NCBI GenBank assembly: GCA_002633005.1
Contig: NMRA01000038.1
Coordinates: 242,410 to 306,409, forward strand
DNA: 64,000 nt
Origin: Phoronis australis
Taxonomy: Eukaryota > Phoronida > Phoronidae
Direction of reading: 5' to 3'
The notes beneath the pieces are model-generated. The model searched no databases, was not told the origin of the DNA, and saw only the letters and a program-made list of their open reading frames with translations. Each line of letters starts with the position of its first letter. Position 1 is the stretch's first letter. Of the stretch, positions 51,101-60,815 are shown one piece after another. Both the position numbers and the translations under genes were made by a program.

Positions 51101-52542
51101 AAGTCCGCTGCATGATACAGAAATAGTTGAGTTGATTTTAGTGGAATCGCAATGCATCGTTGACTAAGCGGCGCTACTCGTCTCGGCAATTTCACCGAGT
51201 CGCATCAAGTTGAAATTCGTGAGTTGGGACATACGTCATGTGGAAATTAATCCTATGACGAGACGTACACTTTCGAGCTATTAAAATATTAAGAAATGCC
51301 TTTTTCCGAATAAATTGTAGTGAGAAGACTCGTAAACAATAACAGCGAAATGCACAAAGCTCTTACCATTGTTGTAAATATGATATGATAATATTCCGTC
51401 ATCATTTTCAGGTCGCTCATCTGCAAAAGCAAAATTGATACGTGACAATATCAGGGCCTATGACCACAAACTTTAGTCAAGAACTGGGCAATCGCAGGGG
51501 CACGCTTCGAACAAACCTTGAAATTTCATGCGATGATATTGGTCAATTTTAGTGGCGTATAGGGTAAAGTGCGGCAAGCAAGGGTCTATCTAGCGTGAGA
51601 ATTTTACCTTTGGTCAATTTTGACAGTTTTAAAAAACGTTGATATATTCGTGTACTAAGAAGAGCAAACAATTCAAATTGATTTAGCTGTCAGTTGCTTC
51701 CGCAGATATGCATTGTTTATAAAGGTTACGTACCAGTAGGATGTAAATAAAACGAATCAATGAACTCTTTTTATTTCGAGAAATGCCATGCTACATGTAA
51801 TAAAAAGAGAGTTTGTCTAGCTGTACTGTGTGATGAGCTCGATGGACGTAGTTAGTGACTAGAGCACGCCATAATGTGCAAAAAATAATTTATAATTGAT
51901 AACGCAAACATTTCATATATGGTCAGCACGCCACCTGAGGCCTCGGGTGGCGTGTTGACCAGACATAGAAATGTTTGTGATACACAGTTCCGGTTTCAAA
52001 TTCATATATTTATATATAATTGATAAATAACAATTGTTTTATTTTTTCCATAGACTCACCTGGCGTAAAATCAAAGGCACGGTTTCGATGTCACAGTCAA
52101 TTACCAGTCGTTGATACTGGAGTTTCATAAGGCGTTTCAGTATCAGGCTATAGTCGCCATTGTCAGCAATTAACTTCTGGTATTTGATGTCCACGCCGCC
52201 ATGCACGACACGTGTCACCAAAGGACCGAATCGCTCGAATCCTGAAAGATGACAGTTCGTGGTAAAGTTTGCTGCATTAGTACATCATCATCGCCATCAT
52301 CATCACCATCGTCATCACCGATCATCTTAATTGCCGATCATAATAATCATCATATTCGTAGTCGTCTTCTTTATCATTATCATCAGTTAACCATCCTCAC
52401 CTATCATAATCTCAATCGTAAACATCGTCATTGTCATCATCACCACCGTCGTCCTCACTGCCATCAATTCAACAGCATCATCATCGTTGTCGTTCCCATC
52501 ATCTGCAGCAACGGCAACACACAGCACCACAGCAGCAGCAGC

Positions 52543-52578
<36 letters not shown>

Positions 52579-53051
52579 GTTTTACTGAAGCCTACCGTGA
52601 ATGGCTCGTAATGTGCGGCGCAACGGACAGCAACTAAAGTTGCCTAACTTTCAGCATATTCCTTACGAGAAAAGCGAGATCACGTACGATCACGCACAAA
52701 CACGTGAGTCAGTGAGCGAAAAGCGAGTGTTTCGCCGTTGTGCTGGAAACCCGGCTTACTAGCGTAACCTCGAAAAGTGGCACCCACTGTAGTGAGTGGT
52801 CGGCGAGGTTGGAATGCTGAATTATGGAATAGAATCATGAATTATTAGAAAAAAAAGTCACTATTTCCTTTCTAAAAGCGAATGTTTTTTCACTCCAAGT
52901 ACATGGCTTATCTATNTAACCATCCTCACCTATCATAATCTCAATCGTAAACATCGTCATTGTCATCATCACCACCGTCGTCCTCACTGCCATCAATTCG
53001 TTCCCATCATCTGCAGCAACGGCAACACACAGCACCACAGCAGCGGCAGCA

Positions 53052-53110
<59 letters not shown>

Positions 53111-55932
53111 GTTTTACTGAAGCCTACCTTGAATGGCTTGTAATGTGCGGCGCAACGGACAGCAACTAAAGTTGCCTAACTTTCAGCATATTCCTTACGA
53201 GAAAAGCGAGATCACGTACGATCACGCACAAACACGTGAGTTAGTGAGCGAAAAGCGAGTGTTTCGCCGTTGTGCTGGAAACCCGGCTTACTAGCGTAAC
53301 CTCGAAAAGTGGCACCCACTGTAGTGAGTGGTCGGCAAGGTTGGAATGCTGAATTATGGAATAGAATCATGAATTATTAGAAAAAAGTCACTATTTCCTT
53401 TCTAAAAGCGAATGTTTTTTCACTCCAAGTACATGGCTAATCTATTGGGTCTACGGAACGCAGTCCTGTATACATCTCTGACGCTTTGGTGACGCATGGA
53501 ATTATTGACACGGAGATTTTGCGGCTAATAACTATGAGAAATACATACATATTAAGCTAATGGTTGACATAATTAATCGGTCTTTATTGCTAATCATTAC
53601 CATAAACAACGTTCCATATCTAAACACGTTTGAAACCAGTAATCCATAAGACAAGTTTTGCGCTGAGGGTCTGTAAAAGCACTTCAAAGTATGTCCAATC
53701 AATTATTTTATACTCGTTTTACTTAACATTTGGTGCGCAGCTTAGTGTCAGGAATCAAAGAATCACATAGGCACGTCGTTATGGCAAGTAATAGGATGTT
53801 TCAAAGACTGGCACGTGGTCAATAGTTAGACGCAGAATCAGACTGCGCCATTTTAATAAGAAACATACAGCGCCCGTTTTCTGGTATTGGGATGTGCATA
53901 AATACGGTTATTAAAACAGAAAAACTTGGAAGGCTCTTACGTGATTCTAAGATTCACGCGATCCAATCTACCTGATTGTAAGACGACGAATTTTTATGCA
54001 ATACGAGATTTTTTATGACATTTTTATGAACTAAAGATAAATGTCAATTATTTGTGCTCTAGTACATGGACTGTGGTTTAGGAGAATGACCGTCTAATCG
54101 ATGGCAGCTGATGACCTCAGTGGCAATTATGCACGTTTTTATATCAGGTGAACCAAAAACGTCCCCAGACTCTACTGTTTGGGAATTTCAACACTCGTCT
54201 TTGTATGAATAGAAAACTTTATGCAGGTATATTTTGTTCAAGTAAAGATAATAATTCATCAGCCTTTAACTTCTGAAAGACGTACACGCTAAAATGTACT
54301 GGTTTATATATAAGCTGTCTCAAACCTTTAAATGGATCATATGGGAATTTAACAACATTTTAGCAAAACAGCCGTATCACTGATGTTAATAACAGGCTAC
54401 TCTTCCTATTTGTCACAACGCCAACTCAAACTATGAGTATGTGACTACTTGAGAATGTTTAATACCTTATCGACATGTACAAAGACTTCACACCGATCTG
54501 CCATGAATATGAATTCACGTGACCACTAGGTTACACTCATATCAACATACAGTATTAATAAAGTGACAAAATTTCAATTGATATAAATATTCAAGGTGAA
54601 ATTTTAAAAAACCCTGCTACAGTTTCCAATTCATCTTCGTTTCAGGCAACTTTTCAATTTTTTCTTAAAAATCACTCAATTCCTATTTCTGATAGCTAGT
54701 GATGCAGAAGCGGAACATTTTAAAAGCAATCGTTGAAATCGTTTTGGAGAACAGTGCTTTAAGCATAGCATATTATGTAAGTTTCATTTGAATCCAATCA
54801 GCCATTTATGAGATATGATGTTTCAAATTTAGCCAAATTTAGACATTTTTGTAGGGTCCTTCATGATCTTAATTACAACATCAGTAAATAAAACTAAACA
54901 ATGTACAAAAGTTTCGTTAATTCATATCTGAACACACAAGTCAAACGTTTTGTGAAAGGTTGAGTGCCCGGTTGTAGCTATAAGACTATGATTTCGAACA
55001 AGACGCCGCGTTTGATATGGAAACGAAACAATGCAGCGAAACAGTCCTGTCATCTTCATCAACTGTTTCAACGAACTGTGTGTCACCAAAAATACGTCAG
55101 TTACGATTGGGCTTACGACCAATGACAAAAACCATGACTTTCTCGTGTGTTCTTTGAAGTTACCTTTGTCGCTCTGGTAAAGTATTGTATAAGTTTTCCA
55201 ACCGTAGTACTTTATGACGTCGAACAGAAACTCTCCATAAGATGAGGAGTCCGGATGAATATTTATGGAGTAGCTTGCTTTATCATGTCTTCGTCGCACA
55301 TGTGTTTCAATGTGTGGAATTTCTTTTAAATCACAAACAGACTGTACTTGTTCTGAAGCCAGGCTCGACAGCGGACCGAAAATTGCCGCCACATTCTGTT
55401 GGACGAGTTGACACACTGCAAAATAATTCACCAGGTGTCACTAAGGTAATCCTCAATCGGGTCACGGCGTAAAATTTCCCCTTTTGTCGATCAGGTGTCA
55501 CAGAAACTTTGAGAAAACACCACGCAAGGAAATTAAAACTATTGTAGAGTCAAATTTACAGGATAGGATACCATCTATAATTACAATTTCTATCCATAGT
55601 TCAAGAAAATGTCTTCATAAAAATTAGTGTAAAAGTTACAGTCTCAAGCTAGTTCACCATACAGCTCATTTCAAAAACATGACGCACACAGGTAAATCAA
55701 GAAATCAAACATGTCTATCAACTGTAGCCCTGCATGCTAACACAAAACTGCATACATCAGACCCACGTGCATGTACCTTTCACGGAAGTTGTATAGCTAT
55801 CATGCGGTGGCACGTGATCGATTACTGGGACTAGTTTCGTATGCGGAAGAATATCGGTCCGCCGGTTCACGTCTTTGATGGCGTATTCAAAGGCAAGTCG
55901 GTGATCTTCGTACTTAGTCTCAAATAGTCCCC
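35943..55932 (-). CDS. GRIK-like: Gene B: kainate-type ionotropic glutamate receptor subunit (span including introns)
   Basis: Fifteen exons (called 2-16) join in frame into about 886 codons, normal for the family. Domains in order: amino-terminal domain (exons 2-8), S1 (9-11), M1 and pore loop (11), M3 and S2 start (12), rest of S2 (13-15), M4 (15), tail (16). It has [19 protein letters not shown] with Q at the Q/R site, [15 protein letters not shown], the agonist site [10 protein letters not shown] (Pro and Arg both present) and FLMES. Cysteines for both extracellular disulfides are present (exons 3 and 7; TENC and NKTC). It should form a plasma-membrane glutamate-gated cation channel, alone or with related subunits (inference from family). 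Intron positions match gene A except for two extra introns (after QQG and after KRVL). Introns 3 and 7 are inflated by duplicated blocks around Ns. Exon 1 is uncertain. Confidence 0.95.
37867..38132 (-). CDS. Gene B exon 15: end of S2 and M4
   Basis: Acceptor gtattaaag, donor gtgagg, phase 1 in, 0 out. It encodes [30 protein letters not shown], then M4 in [20 protein letters not shown] and [14 protein letters not shown]. It has Ala where gene A and vertebrates have Arg in SPYRD, while the following Asp is kept. Confidence 0.96.
38718..38855 (-). CDS. Gene B exon 14: S2
   Basis: Acceptor tctcaatag, donor gtaaga, phase 1,1. It encodes [20 protein letters not shown] (ligand-binding Glu in LMES), [20 protein letters not shown] and VPW. 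Gene A has no intron before this segment. Confidence 0.94.
39785..39887 (-). CDS. Gene B exon 13: S2
   Basis: Acceptor gttgtacag, donor gtaagt, phase 0 in, 1 out. It encodes [20 protein letters not shown] and [14 protein letters not shown], matching KSKISTYDKMWAFMSS of vertebrate kainate receptors. This is the segment that gene A lacks at its N join. Confidence 0.94.
40911..41128 (-). CDS. Gene B exon 12: pore-loop exit, M3 and start of S2
   Basis: Acceptor cgcttcgcag, phase 1 in, 0 out. It encodes [21 protein letters not shown]3 with [30 protein letters not shown] and SGASMSFFK. The reading frame of exon 13 requires the exon to end at AAG with the donor GCAGGT, so a GC-AG intron. The homologous gene A boundary is TTCAAC then gtaagt. 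The nearby GT four bases further would shift the frame into a stop. Confidence 0.93.
42194..42536 (-). CDS. Gene B exon 11: S1 end, M1, pore loop
   Basis: Acceptor gatttacag, donor gtgagt, phase 0 in, 1 out. It encodes [20 protein letters not shown] (agonist site), [18 protein letters not shown]1 in [33 protein letters not shown] and [11 protein letters not shown]. The donor falls right after the Q/R-site glutamines (CAA CAG), an intron absent from gene A. Confidence 0.97.
42557..42652 (+). mobile_element. tRNA-derived SINE fragment
   Basis: The segment gactagtggaataagtgtct resembles a tRNA A-box half, and gtcgtgggatcgagtcccac, about 35 bases on, is a T-arm with B-box GGATCGAGTCC. Spacing is as in tRNA-headed SINEs. 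The absence of a clean acceptor stem argues against a functional tRNA gene. It lies in gene B intron 10, just upstream of exon 11. Confidence 0.5.
43341..43556 (-). CDS. Gene B exon 10: S1 ligand-binding half
   Basis: Acceptor actttccag, donor gtaata, phase 0,0. It encodes [20 protein letters not shown], then [32 protein letters not shown] (ligand-stacking Tyr) and [23 protein letters not shown] is essentially the vertebrate kainate sequence. Confidence 0.97.
43903..44016 (-). CDS. Gene B exon 9: linker and first S1 strand
   Basis: Acceptor ttatgcag, donor gtaagt, phase 0,0. It encodes [18 protein letters not shown], then [14 protein letters not shown] in the linker matches the vertebrate IGTWDPASGLNMT region. 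Confidence 0.93.
44406..44510 (-). CDS. Gene B exon 8: end of amino-terminal domain
   Basis: Acceptor cattttcag, donor gtgggt, phase 0,0, 105 bases as in gene A. It encodes [20 protein letters not shown], then [14 protein letters not shown]. Confidence 0.95.
45238..48404. repeat. 1.6-kb direct duplication around single N at 46854 (probable haplotype join)
   Basis: The block 45238-46853 is repeated at 46855-48404, both starting cccactcccaagtcgcctgc and ending ttctaggtcttaa. The copies differ by scattered substitutions and one indel of about 65 bp (first copy, about 45726-45790). The block lies in gene B intron 7, whose apparent 5.6-kb size is therefore inflated. Several short open frames recur in both copies (for example a 64-65 codon frame ending [10 protein letters not shown]), but all are short, frame-broken and unrecognised. 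They may be remains of a transposon gene. Confidence 0.88.
50081..50239 (-). CDS. Gene B exon 7: amino-terminal domain
   Basis: Acceptor ctttgtag, donor gtaagc, phase 0,0. It encodes [20 protein letters not shown] (compare TDAALMYDAVHVVSVA) and [16 protein letters not shown], whose Cys is the second half of the amino-domain disulfide. Confidence 0.93.
50815..50982 (-). CDS. Gene B exon 6: amino-terminal domain
   Basis: Acceptor tatttcag, donor gtaagt, phase 0,0, 168 bases exactly as in gene A. It encodes [20 protein letters not shown] and [20 protein letters not shown], matching [20 protein letters not shown] and VVEKW. Confidence 0.94.
51367..51420 (-). CDS. Gene B exon 5: 54-base micro-exon
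   Basis: Acceptor cttttgcag, donor gtaaga, phase 0,0. It encodes [18 protein letters not shown], nearly the vertebrate ALAMGMMTEYYHYIFTTL. The length and phase are the same as in gene A. Confidence 0.95.
51891..52026. mobile_element. Small hairpin element bounded by a 12-bp direct repeat
   Basis: The arms caaacatttc (51905) and gaaatgtttg (51968-51977) are perfect complements. Inside them, ggtcagcacgccacc (51921) pairs with ggtggcgtgttgacc (51946-51960) with one mismatch. The repeat tataattgataa occurs at 51891-51902 and at 52015-52026, outside the hairpin, and may be a target-site duplication. It sits in gene B intron 4. Confidence 0.6.
52060..52241 (-). CDS. Gene B exon 4: amino-terminal domain
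   Basis: Acceptor catctttcag, donor gtgagt, phase 1 in, 0 out. It encodes [16 protein letters not shown], then [20 protein letters not shown] and VPLILRQ, matching [20 protein letters not shown]...ILKQ of vertebrate receptors including the Cys. Confidence 0.93.
52388..53445. repeat. 530-bp direct duplication around single N at 52916, with a CAG tract
   Basis: The block 52388-52915 is repeated from 52917 to about 53445, starting taaccatcctcacctatcat. The copies differ in a trinucleotide tract (CAG4 CGG CAG11 at 52530-52577; CAG2 CGG CAG2 CAA CAG18 at 53038-53109), in a roughly 23-bp deletion near the Cys/His-rich part, and in substitutions. A degenerate CAT repeat precedes it from 52266. The block lies in gene B intron 3, where the transcribed strand reads CTG. 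Confidence 0.88.
55164..55415 (-). CDS. Gene B exon 3: amino-terminal domain
   Basis: Acceptor attttgcag, donor gtaact, phase 1,1. It encodes [20 protein letters not shown], matching [20 protein letters not shown], then [14 protein letters not shown] and [19 protein letters not shown]. The frame remains open past the donor as intron read-through. Confidence 0.95.
55777..55932 (-). CDS. Gene B exon 2: start of amino-terminal domain
   Basis: Acceptor atcattttctag, donor gtacat, phase 1 at both ends as in gene A. It encodes [20 protein letters not shown], then [19 protein letters not shown] and HDSYTTSVK, matching GGIFE...AFRFAVNTINRNRTLLP...YDSFEASK. Confidence 0.93.
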
Positions 55933-56544
55933 CTAGAAAATGATAATAAAACACATCTTTACACAAAGAGCGATGTGAATACCCAAAACATCATGCAAAT
56001 GTCATCAACTTTTCGCACGCAGAGAAACCATGGTAATTGTATAATGGATGGTTAAATGTGAATTTGTGAATTTAGATATCACGTACTTAATGCAGTTAGC
56101 CGATGCATCGATTAGTGAGTTTGGAGATCTTCCATCTACTTGATTACCTTCCAGAAAGGCATTGACATACAATGTACATTCTGTATTGAAACTGTAAAAA
56201 CAGTCTGATTGCCACTGACTGTAAACTAATCAAATAAACAGTTTGTCACTTTAATTACGGGTTCATTGAGTTCTGCTTCGGAATGTGCACAGAAAGCTGC
56301 TAAAACAAAATGCTTCCTTTAAGAAAGAAAGATAATGATTCTACAGTAAGGGTAATCGTTGCAATTTTTTGACCGAAAGGCTTGCTCTTTGGACCCAGGT
56401 GACAAAGGAAGTAGAGATTCGACGTTGGCGTCTTGCGTGATTACGTTGATTTGTTTACTTGATCCGCTATAAAATACAGTGATTCACTCGAATGGTGTTT
56501 CCAATGCGAAGATTGTTTATCGTTTTGTTTTGATACCACTGGAC

Positions 56545-56578
56545 CTACCAAGAAAAGCAACGTAAAAAATTGTAGCAT
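56545..56578 (-). CDS. Candidate gene B exon 1: signal peptide (copy 1)
   Basis: On the - strand gccATG opens a hydrophobic MLQFFTLLFLV followed by a GT donor (gtccag) in phase 1, exactly what exon 2 needs; the join reads LFLV-GGLFE. An in-frame TGA lies upstream, so the ATG is not internal. It is 612 bp from exon 2. Against it: 11 residues is short for a signal peptide, and the overlapping gtaggt donor scores better but is out of phase. The second haplotype copy at 58347-58380 keeps the frame (MLHFFTSLFLV). Confidence 0.35.
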
Positions 56579-58346
56579 GGCACTTGTGTTACTGAATGAT
56601 CAAATTTCCGTAGTCCATTTTGGCTTCGAACAGTTACTTAAAAACCAATAACGGTCAATATAATATCGTTAATGCAATGCTAAAATCCGCAATTACTGAC
56701 GTTAATGGAGCAAAGCGTTCACTTGAGTTTGACCTACGTTGGGCTCTGCTCCAGCTCGTTCCCATTTCTGGTGGCATGAAATTCTATAAATAGCTCTCCT
56801 TGCAATTCGACTGTTTTTTACTGAATGTAAGGAAAACTTACGAACACTAAAACTGCATGGGTCGTGCATCTGTGATGTCAACGTACTGAACTCCATTAGA
56901 AGTGGATCTTATATCAGTAACGCCGACTAAACGACGCAGAGTTTGTTACTCGAGCAGCATCGTAAAGTAATAAAGTTTAAGAGATTTATCGCAAAATGTC
57001 AGGTTGAAATAAAATTACATCCTGCTATCAGACAATGTGTCTTTTTATTTACGGAGTTTGAGTAAGTGCCGGATGTGTGTTCTCAAATTAATTTTTGCGG
57101 AGATACGAAACACCTCCAAGATAATTTGAGGCTACGAAAAAAGCCGCATTGTTCCGAATGATTTTATAAGGGTACGAGAACACCTGAAGTGTGCTGTATG
57201 AAATACTGGCAATTATATCTCTCTTTAGAAATAGGTTTGAGATCGACCCCAATTATACCACCTGTGAAATCCGTCCCAGGTAGACTGCAAGAGTGGAAAA
57301 CTTAAAGCATTAGCTAACTCATTTCAGAACTCGAATTTAATGATTTGGAGGGTCAAGATGGCCAACATCAAAGTAAGATAAAAATCAAGCGGTTTATTCA
57401 ACCAAAATAACGCCTATGAACCCCATTATTCTGACCACAAGAAGTGTTAAGCTCCATTATTTGCGACGTGTTACGGAATTAAAGTCCCACTGCAACGCCA
57501 ACTTGTAAAAGTGAAGTTGTTTCAGTTCACTCTTCAAAGTAGGCGCCTTTTTTCTTTTTTTTTTCCTGTTTTTCAATTCGGCGACTAATGTTCAACATTG
57601 TTTCAACCGAAAGAGTATATAGCCAACGCAACAATTCATGCTTGTCTCCCCTGATTTGGTTAAAAGGGACAGATAATAACTTAATAGTTAGTAGCAAGCC
57701 ATTATCCAAGACCAGTAGAATAGAAACACATACCTCTCATAATAGAATTGACACTGGAACGTGCAAAGAGCACAACGTTTTATGGCAAATAAGTGGAATT
57801 TGTCAGATGAAAAATTCTTGCAGCCACTGTTGTTCAGCAAAATGATTCTGACTTGTGGAAGGACACTAGGAAACTCAGGATAACAGGAAGTGNGCAGTTA
57901 GCCGATGCATCGATTAGTGAGTTTGGAGATCTTCCATCTACTTGATTACCTTCCAGAAAGGCATTGGCATACAATGTACATTCTGTATTGAAACTGTAAA
58001 AACAGTCTGATTGCCACTGACTGTAAACTAATCAAATAAACAGTTTGTCACTTTAATTACGGGTTCATTGAGTTCTGCTTCGGAATGTGTACAGAAAGCT
58101 GCTAAAACAAAACGTTTCCTTTAAGAAAGAAAGACAATGATTCTACAGTAAGGGTAATCGTTGCAAATTTTTTACCTAAACCTTGCTCTTTGGACCCAGG
58201 TGATAAAGGAAGTAGAAATTCGAAGTTGGCGTCTTGTGTGATTACGTTCATTTGTTTACTTGATCCTCTATAAAATACAGTGATTTCAATCGAATAGTGT
58301 TTCCAATGCGAAGGTTGCTTAACGTTTTGTTTTGATACCACTGGAC

Positions 58347-58380
58347 CTACCAAGAAAAGCGACGTAAAAAAATGTAGCAT
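58347..58380 (-). CDS. Candidate gene B exon 1, second (allelic) copy
   Basis: Same 34-base segment in the duplicated block, with two amino-acid differences (Gln3 to His, Leu7 to Ser) and no indel. If the block is a haplotype duplicate, this is the other allele, not a second exon. Confidence 0.3.
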
Positions 58381-59639
58381 GGCACTTGTGTTACTGAAGG
58401 ATCAAATTTCCGTAGTCCATTTTGGCTCGAACAGTTACTTAAAAACCAATAACGGTCAATATAATATCGTTAATGCAATGCTAAAATCCGCAATTACTGA
58501 CGTTAATCGAGCAAAGCGTTCACTTGAGTTTGACCTACGTTGGGCTCTGCTCCAACTCGTTCCCATTTCTGGTGGCATGAAATTCTATAAATAGCTCTCC
58601 TTGCAATTCGACTGTTTTTTACTGAATGTAAGGAAAACTTACGAACACTAAAACTGCATGGGTCGTGCATCTGTGATGTCAACGTACTGAACTCAATTAG
58701 AAGTGGATCTTATATCAGTTACGCCGACTAAACGACGCAGAGTTTGTTACTCGAGCAGCATCGTAAAGTAATAAAGTTTAAGAGATTTATCGCAAAATGT
58801 CCGGTTGAGATAAAATTATATCCTGCTATCAGACAAGGTGTCTTTTTATTTACGGAGTTTGAATAAGTGCCGGATGTGTGTTCTCAAATTAATTTTTGCG
58901 GAGATACAAAACACCTCCAAGATAATTTGAGGCTACGAAAAAACCCGCGTTGTTCCGAATGATTTTATAAGGTTACGAGAACACCTGAAGTGTGCTGTAT
59001 GAAATACTGGCAATTATATCTCTCTTTAGAAATAGGTTTGAGATCGACCCCAATTATACCACCTGTGAAATCCGTCCCAGGTAGACTGCAAGAGTGGAAA
59101 ACTTAAAGCATTAGCTAACTCATTTCAGAACTCGAATTCAATGATTTGGAGGGTCAAGATGGCTAACATCAAAGTAAGATAAAAATCAAGCGGTTTATTC
59201 AACCAAAATAACGCCTATGAACTCCATTATTCTGACCACAAGAAGTGTTAAGCTCCATTATTTGCGACGTGTAACGGAATTAAAGCCCCACTGCAACGCC
59301 AACTTGTAAAAGTGAAGTTGTTTCAGTTCACTCTTCAAAGTAGGCGCCTTTTTATCTTTTTTCTTCTTGTTTTTCAATGCGGCGACTAATGTTCAACATT
59401 GTTTCAACCGAAAGAGTACATAGCCAACGCAACAATTCATGCTTGTCTCCCCTGATTCGGTTAAAAGGGACAGATAATAACTTAATAGTTAGTAGTAAGC
59501 CATTATCCAAGAACAGTAGAATAGAAACACATACCTCTCATGATAGAATTGACACTGGAACGTGCAAAGAGCACAACGTTTTATGGCAAATAAGTGGAAT
59601 TTGTCAGATGAAAAATTCTTGCAGCCACTGTTGTTCAGC

Positions 59640-59930
59640 AAAATGGTTCTGACTTGTGGAAGGACACTAGGAAACACAGGATAACAGGAAGTGTTGTACA
59701 TAAAGTAACTACAGACGCTATGAACCTTTTGTGTGAACGCTTCCATCTTGGTTTTACAGCCAACTTTTTTACAAACTATGGGAGTCTGAACGAAGTGAAA
59801 GCATTAGACTGCCTCAGCAAGTCATTCATTATTTTACACGATGGACTCTCAGTTGCCCCTTCAGAAAACTGATTATCAGCAAGCCTGGTGGAATTCTAAA
59901 TCAGGATACATTGTTGAAGATAAAATACCA
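59640..59930 (+). pseudogene. Fragment of a possible YqaJ-type exonuclease-like transposon gene
   Basis: A frame reads LWKDTRKHRITGSVVHKVTT, then FTNYGSLNEVKALDCLSKS. W..RK.RITGS resembles the first motif of YqaJ-like recombinase/exonuclease domains found in many invertebrate transposons. No catalytic Asp-Glu-x-Lys core can be seen, and stops and frame changes follow. The match is one short motif, so this is tentative. Confidence 0.2.
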
Positions 59931-60103
59931 TATTCCAACTTCATGGCCTGCCTTACATGAGCTCTTATTATCAAATAAATATGATGTTGTGTTCAACAAT
60001 AATGTTGTCAAAAGTCAGATAGGATGCAATTAACTATGTTTTGTACTGGACTTAAGAAAGCAAAAGGAGCTCAGTACAGAACTGACAGTGACTTTATTAT
60101 CGT

Positions 60104-60156
60104 AGATGCACCATACAGTGAAAGTTATCGTAGATGTACCATACAGTGAAAGTTAC
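60104..60156. repeat. 27-bp tandem duplication
   Basis: The unit tcgtagatgcaccatacagt plus gaaagtta recurs immediately as tcgtagatgtaccatacagt plus gaaagtta, with one substitution. Confidence 0.75.
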
Positions 60157-60199
60157 GCTGAGCAAACTGGGCATGGTTGCGTACATCTTACTTTCAGAA

Positions 60200-60815
60200 A
60201 TTTTTCGTGGATGAAGTTGAGGTCTGCTTGAAGTACTTTTGGTTGTTTTTCCAAGCGTATCATATTTGACCCATGTATATTCATTGACACATGCACGTTT
60301 TGCTCCATATACACCTGTGGTATGAATTGTAATTTCTCAAAGCGTATATAAACTTTCCCCACAGTAAACAGTACATATTACCACTTGCAATAAGCAGTAC
60401 ACGAAGACTGTTAGTCCATGACTTCTAAGTGTTCAGTCTCTGATCAGATCAGCACGTAGGTTCACAAGCCCAGCCAAGGCAATCAAGTAGTTACGCACTG
60501 ATTTTATGCTCGACATTGGAATAATGGTTCTTTAAATTTTCACTGCTTGGAGTACTCGTGGTCGTTTTTCCAACCTTATAATCTTTAAACCATGTTTTGC
60601 TCCATATACACCTGTGGTATGAATTGTAATTTCCCAAAGCGTATATAAACTTTCCCCACAGTAAACAGTACATATTATCATTTGGAATGGCCAATACAAA
60701 GACGTGGGAAGTTAATTCAAGCCTTCCAAACGTTGATCTCTTGACAGGTCAGCACGGAGGTTCACAATCCCAGCACAACCCCAGTTATCCACCGATTTTG
60801 TGCTTGACACTAGAA
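60200..60815. repeat. Diverged tandem duplication, period about 317 bp
   Basis: The block from about 60207 is repeated from about 60524. Shared stretches include gctccatatacacctgtggt (60302 and 60599), aagcgtatataaactttccc and cagtaaacagtacatatta, and both units end with similar gcacg(t/g)aggttcaca text. Divergence is larger than for the blocks around Ns and no N separates the units, so this looks like a real, older duplication. Confidence 0.75.

Larger units (their letters stand above)
56092..59693. repeat. 1.8-kb direct duplication around single N at 57893 (probable haplotype join)
   Basis: The block 56092-57892 is repeated at 57894-59693, from gcagttagccgatgcatcga to gataacaggaagtg. The copies are nearly equal in length (about 1800 bases) with scattered substitutions and single-base indels. 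It lies just upstream of gene B exon 2, so it doubles any promoter or first exon present there. Confidence 0.9.

Noticed and set aside
52249-52637. Gln- and His-rich frames over the CAG/CAT tracts
   Set aside because: Repeat-derived and on the strand opposite to gene B, inside its intron 3.
54922-55163. Continuation of the exon 3 frame to residue 169
   Set aside because: It passes a gtaact donor where homology to kainate receptors stops, and exon 4 continues the homology in the right phase.
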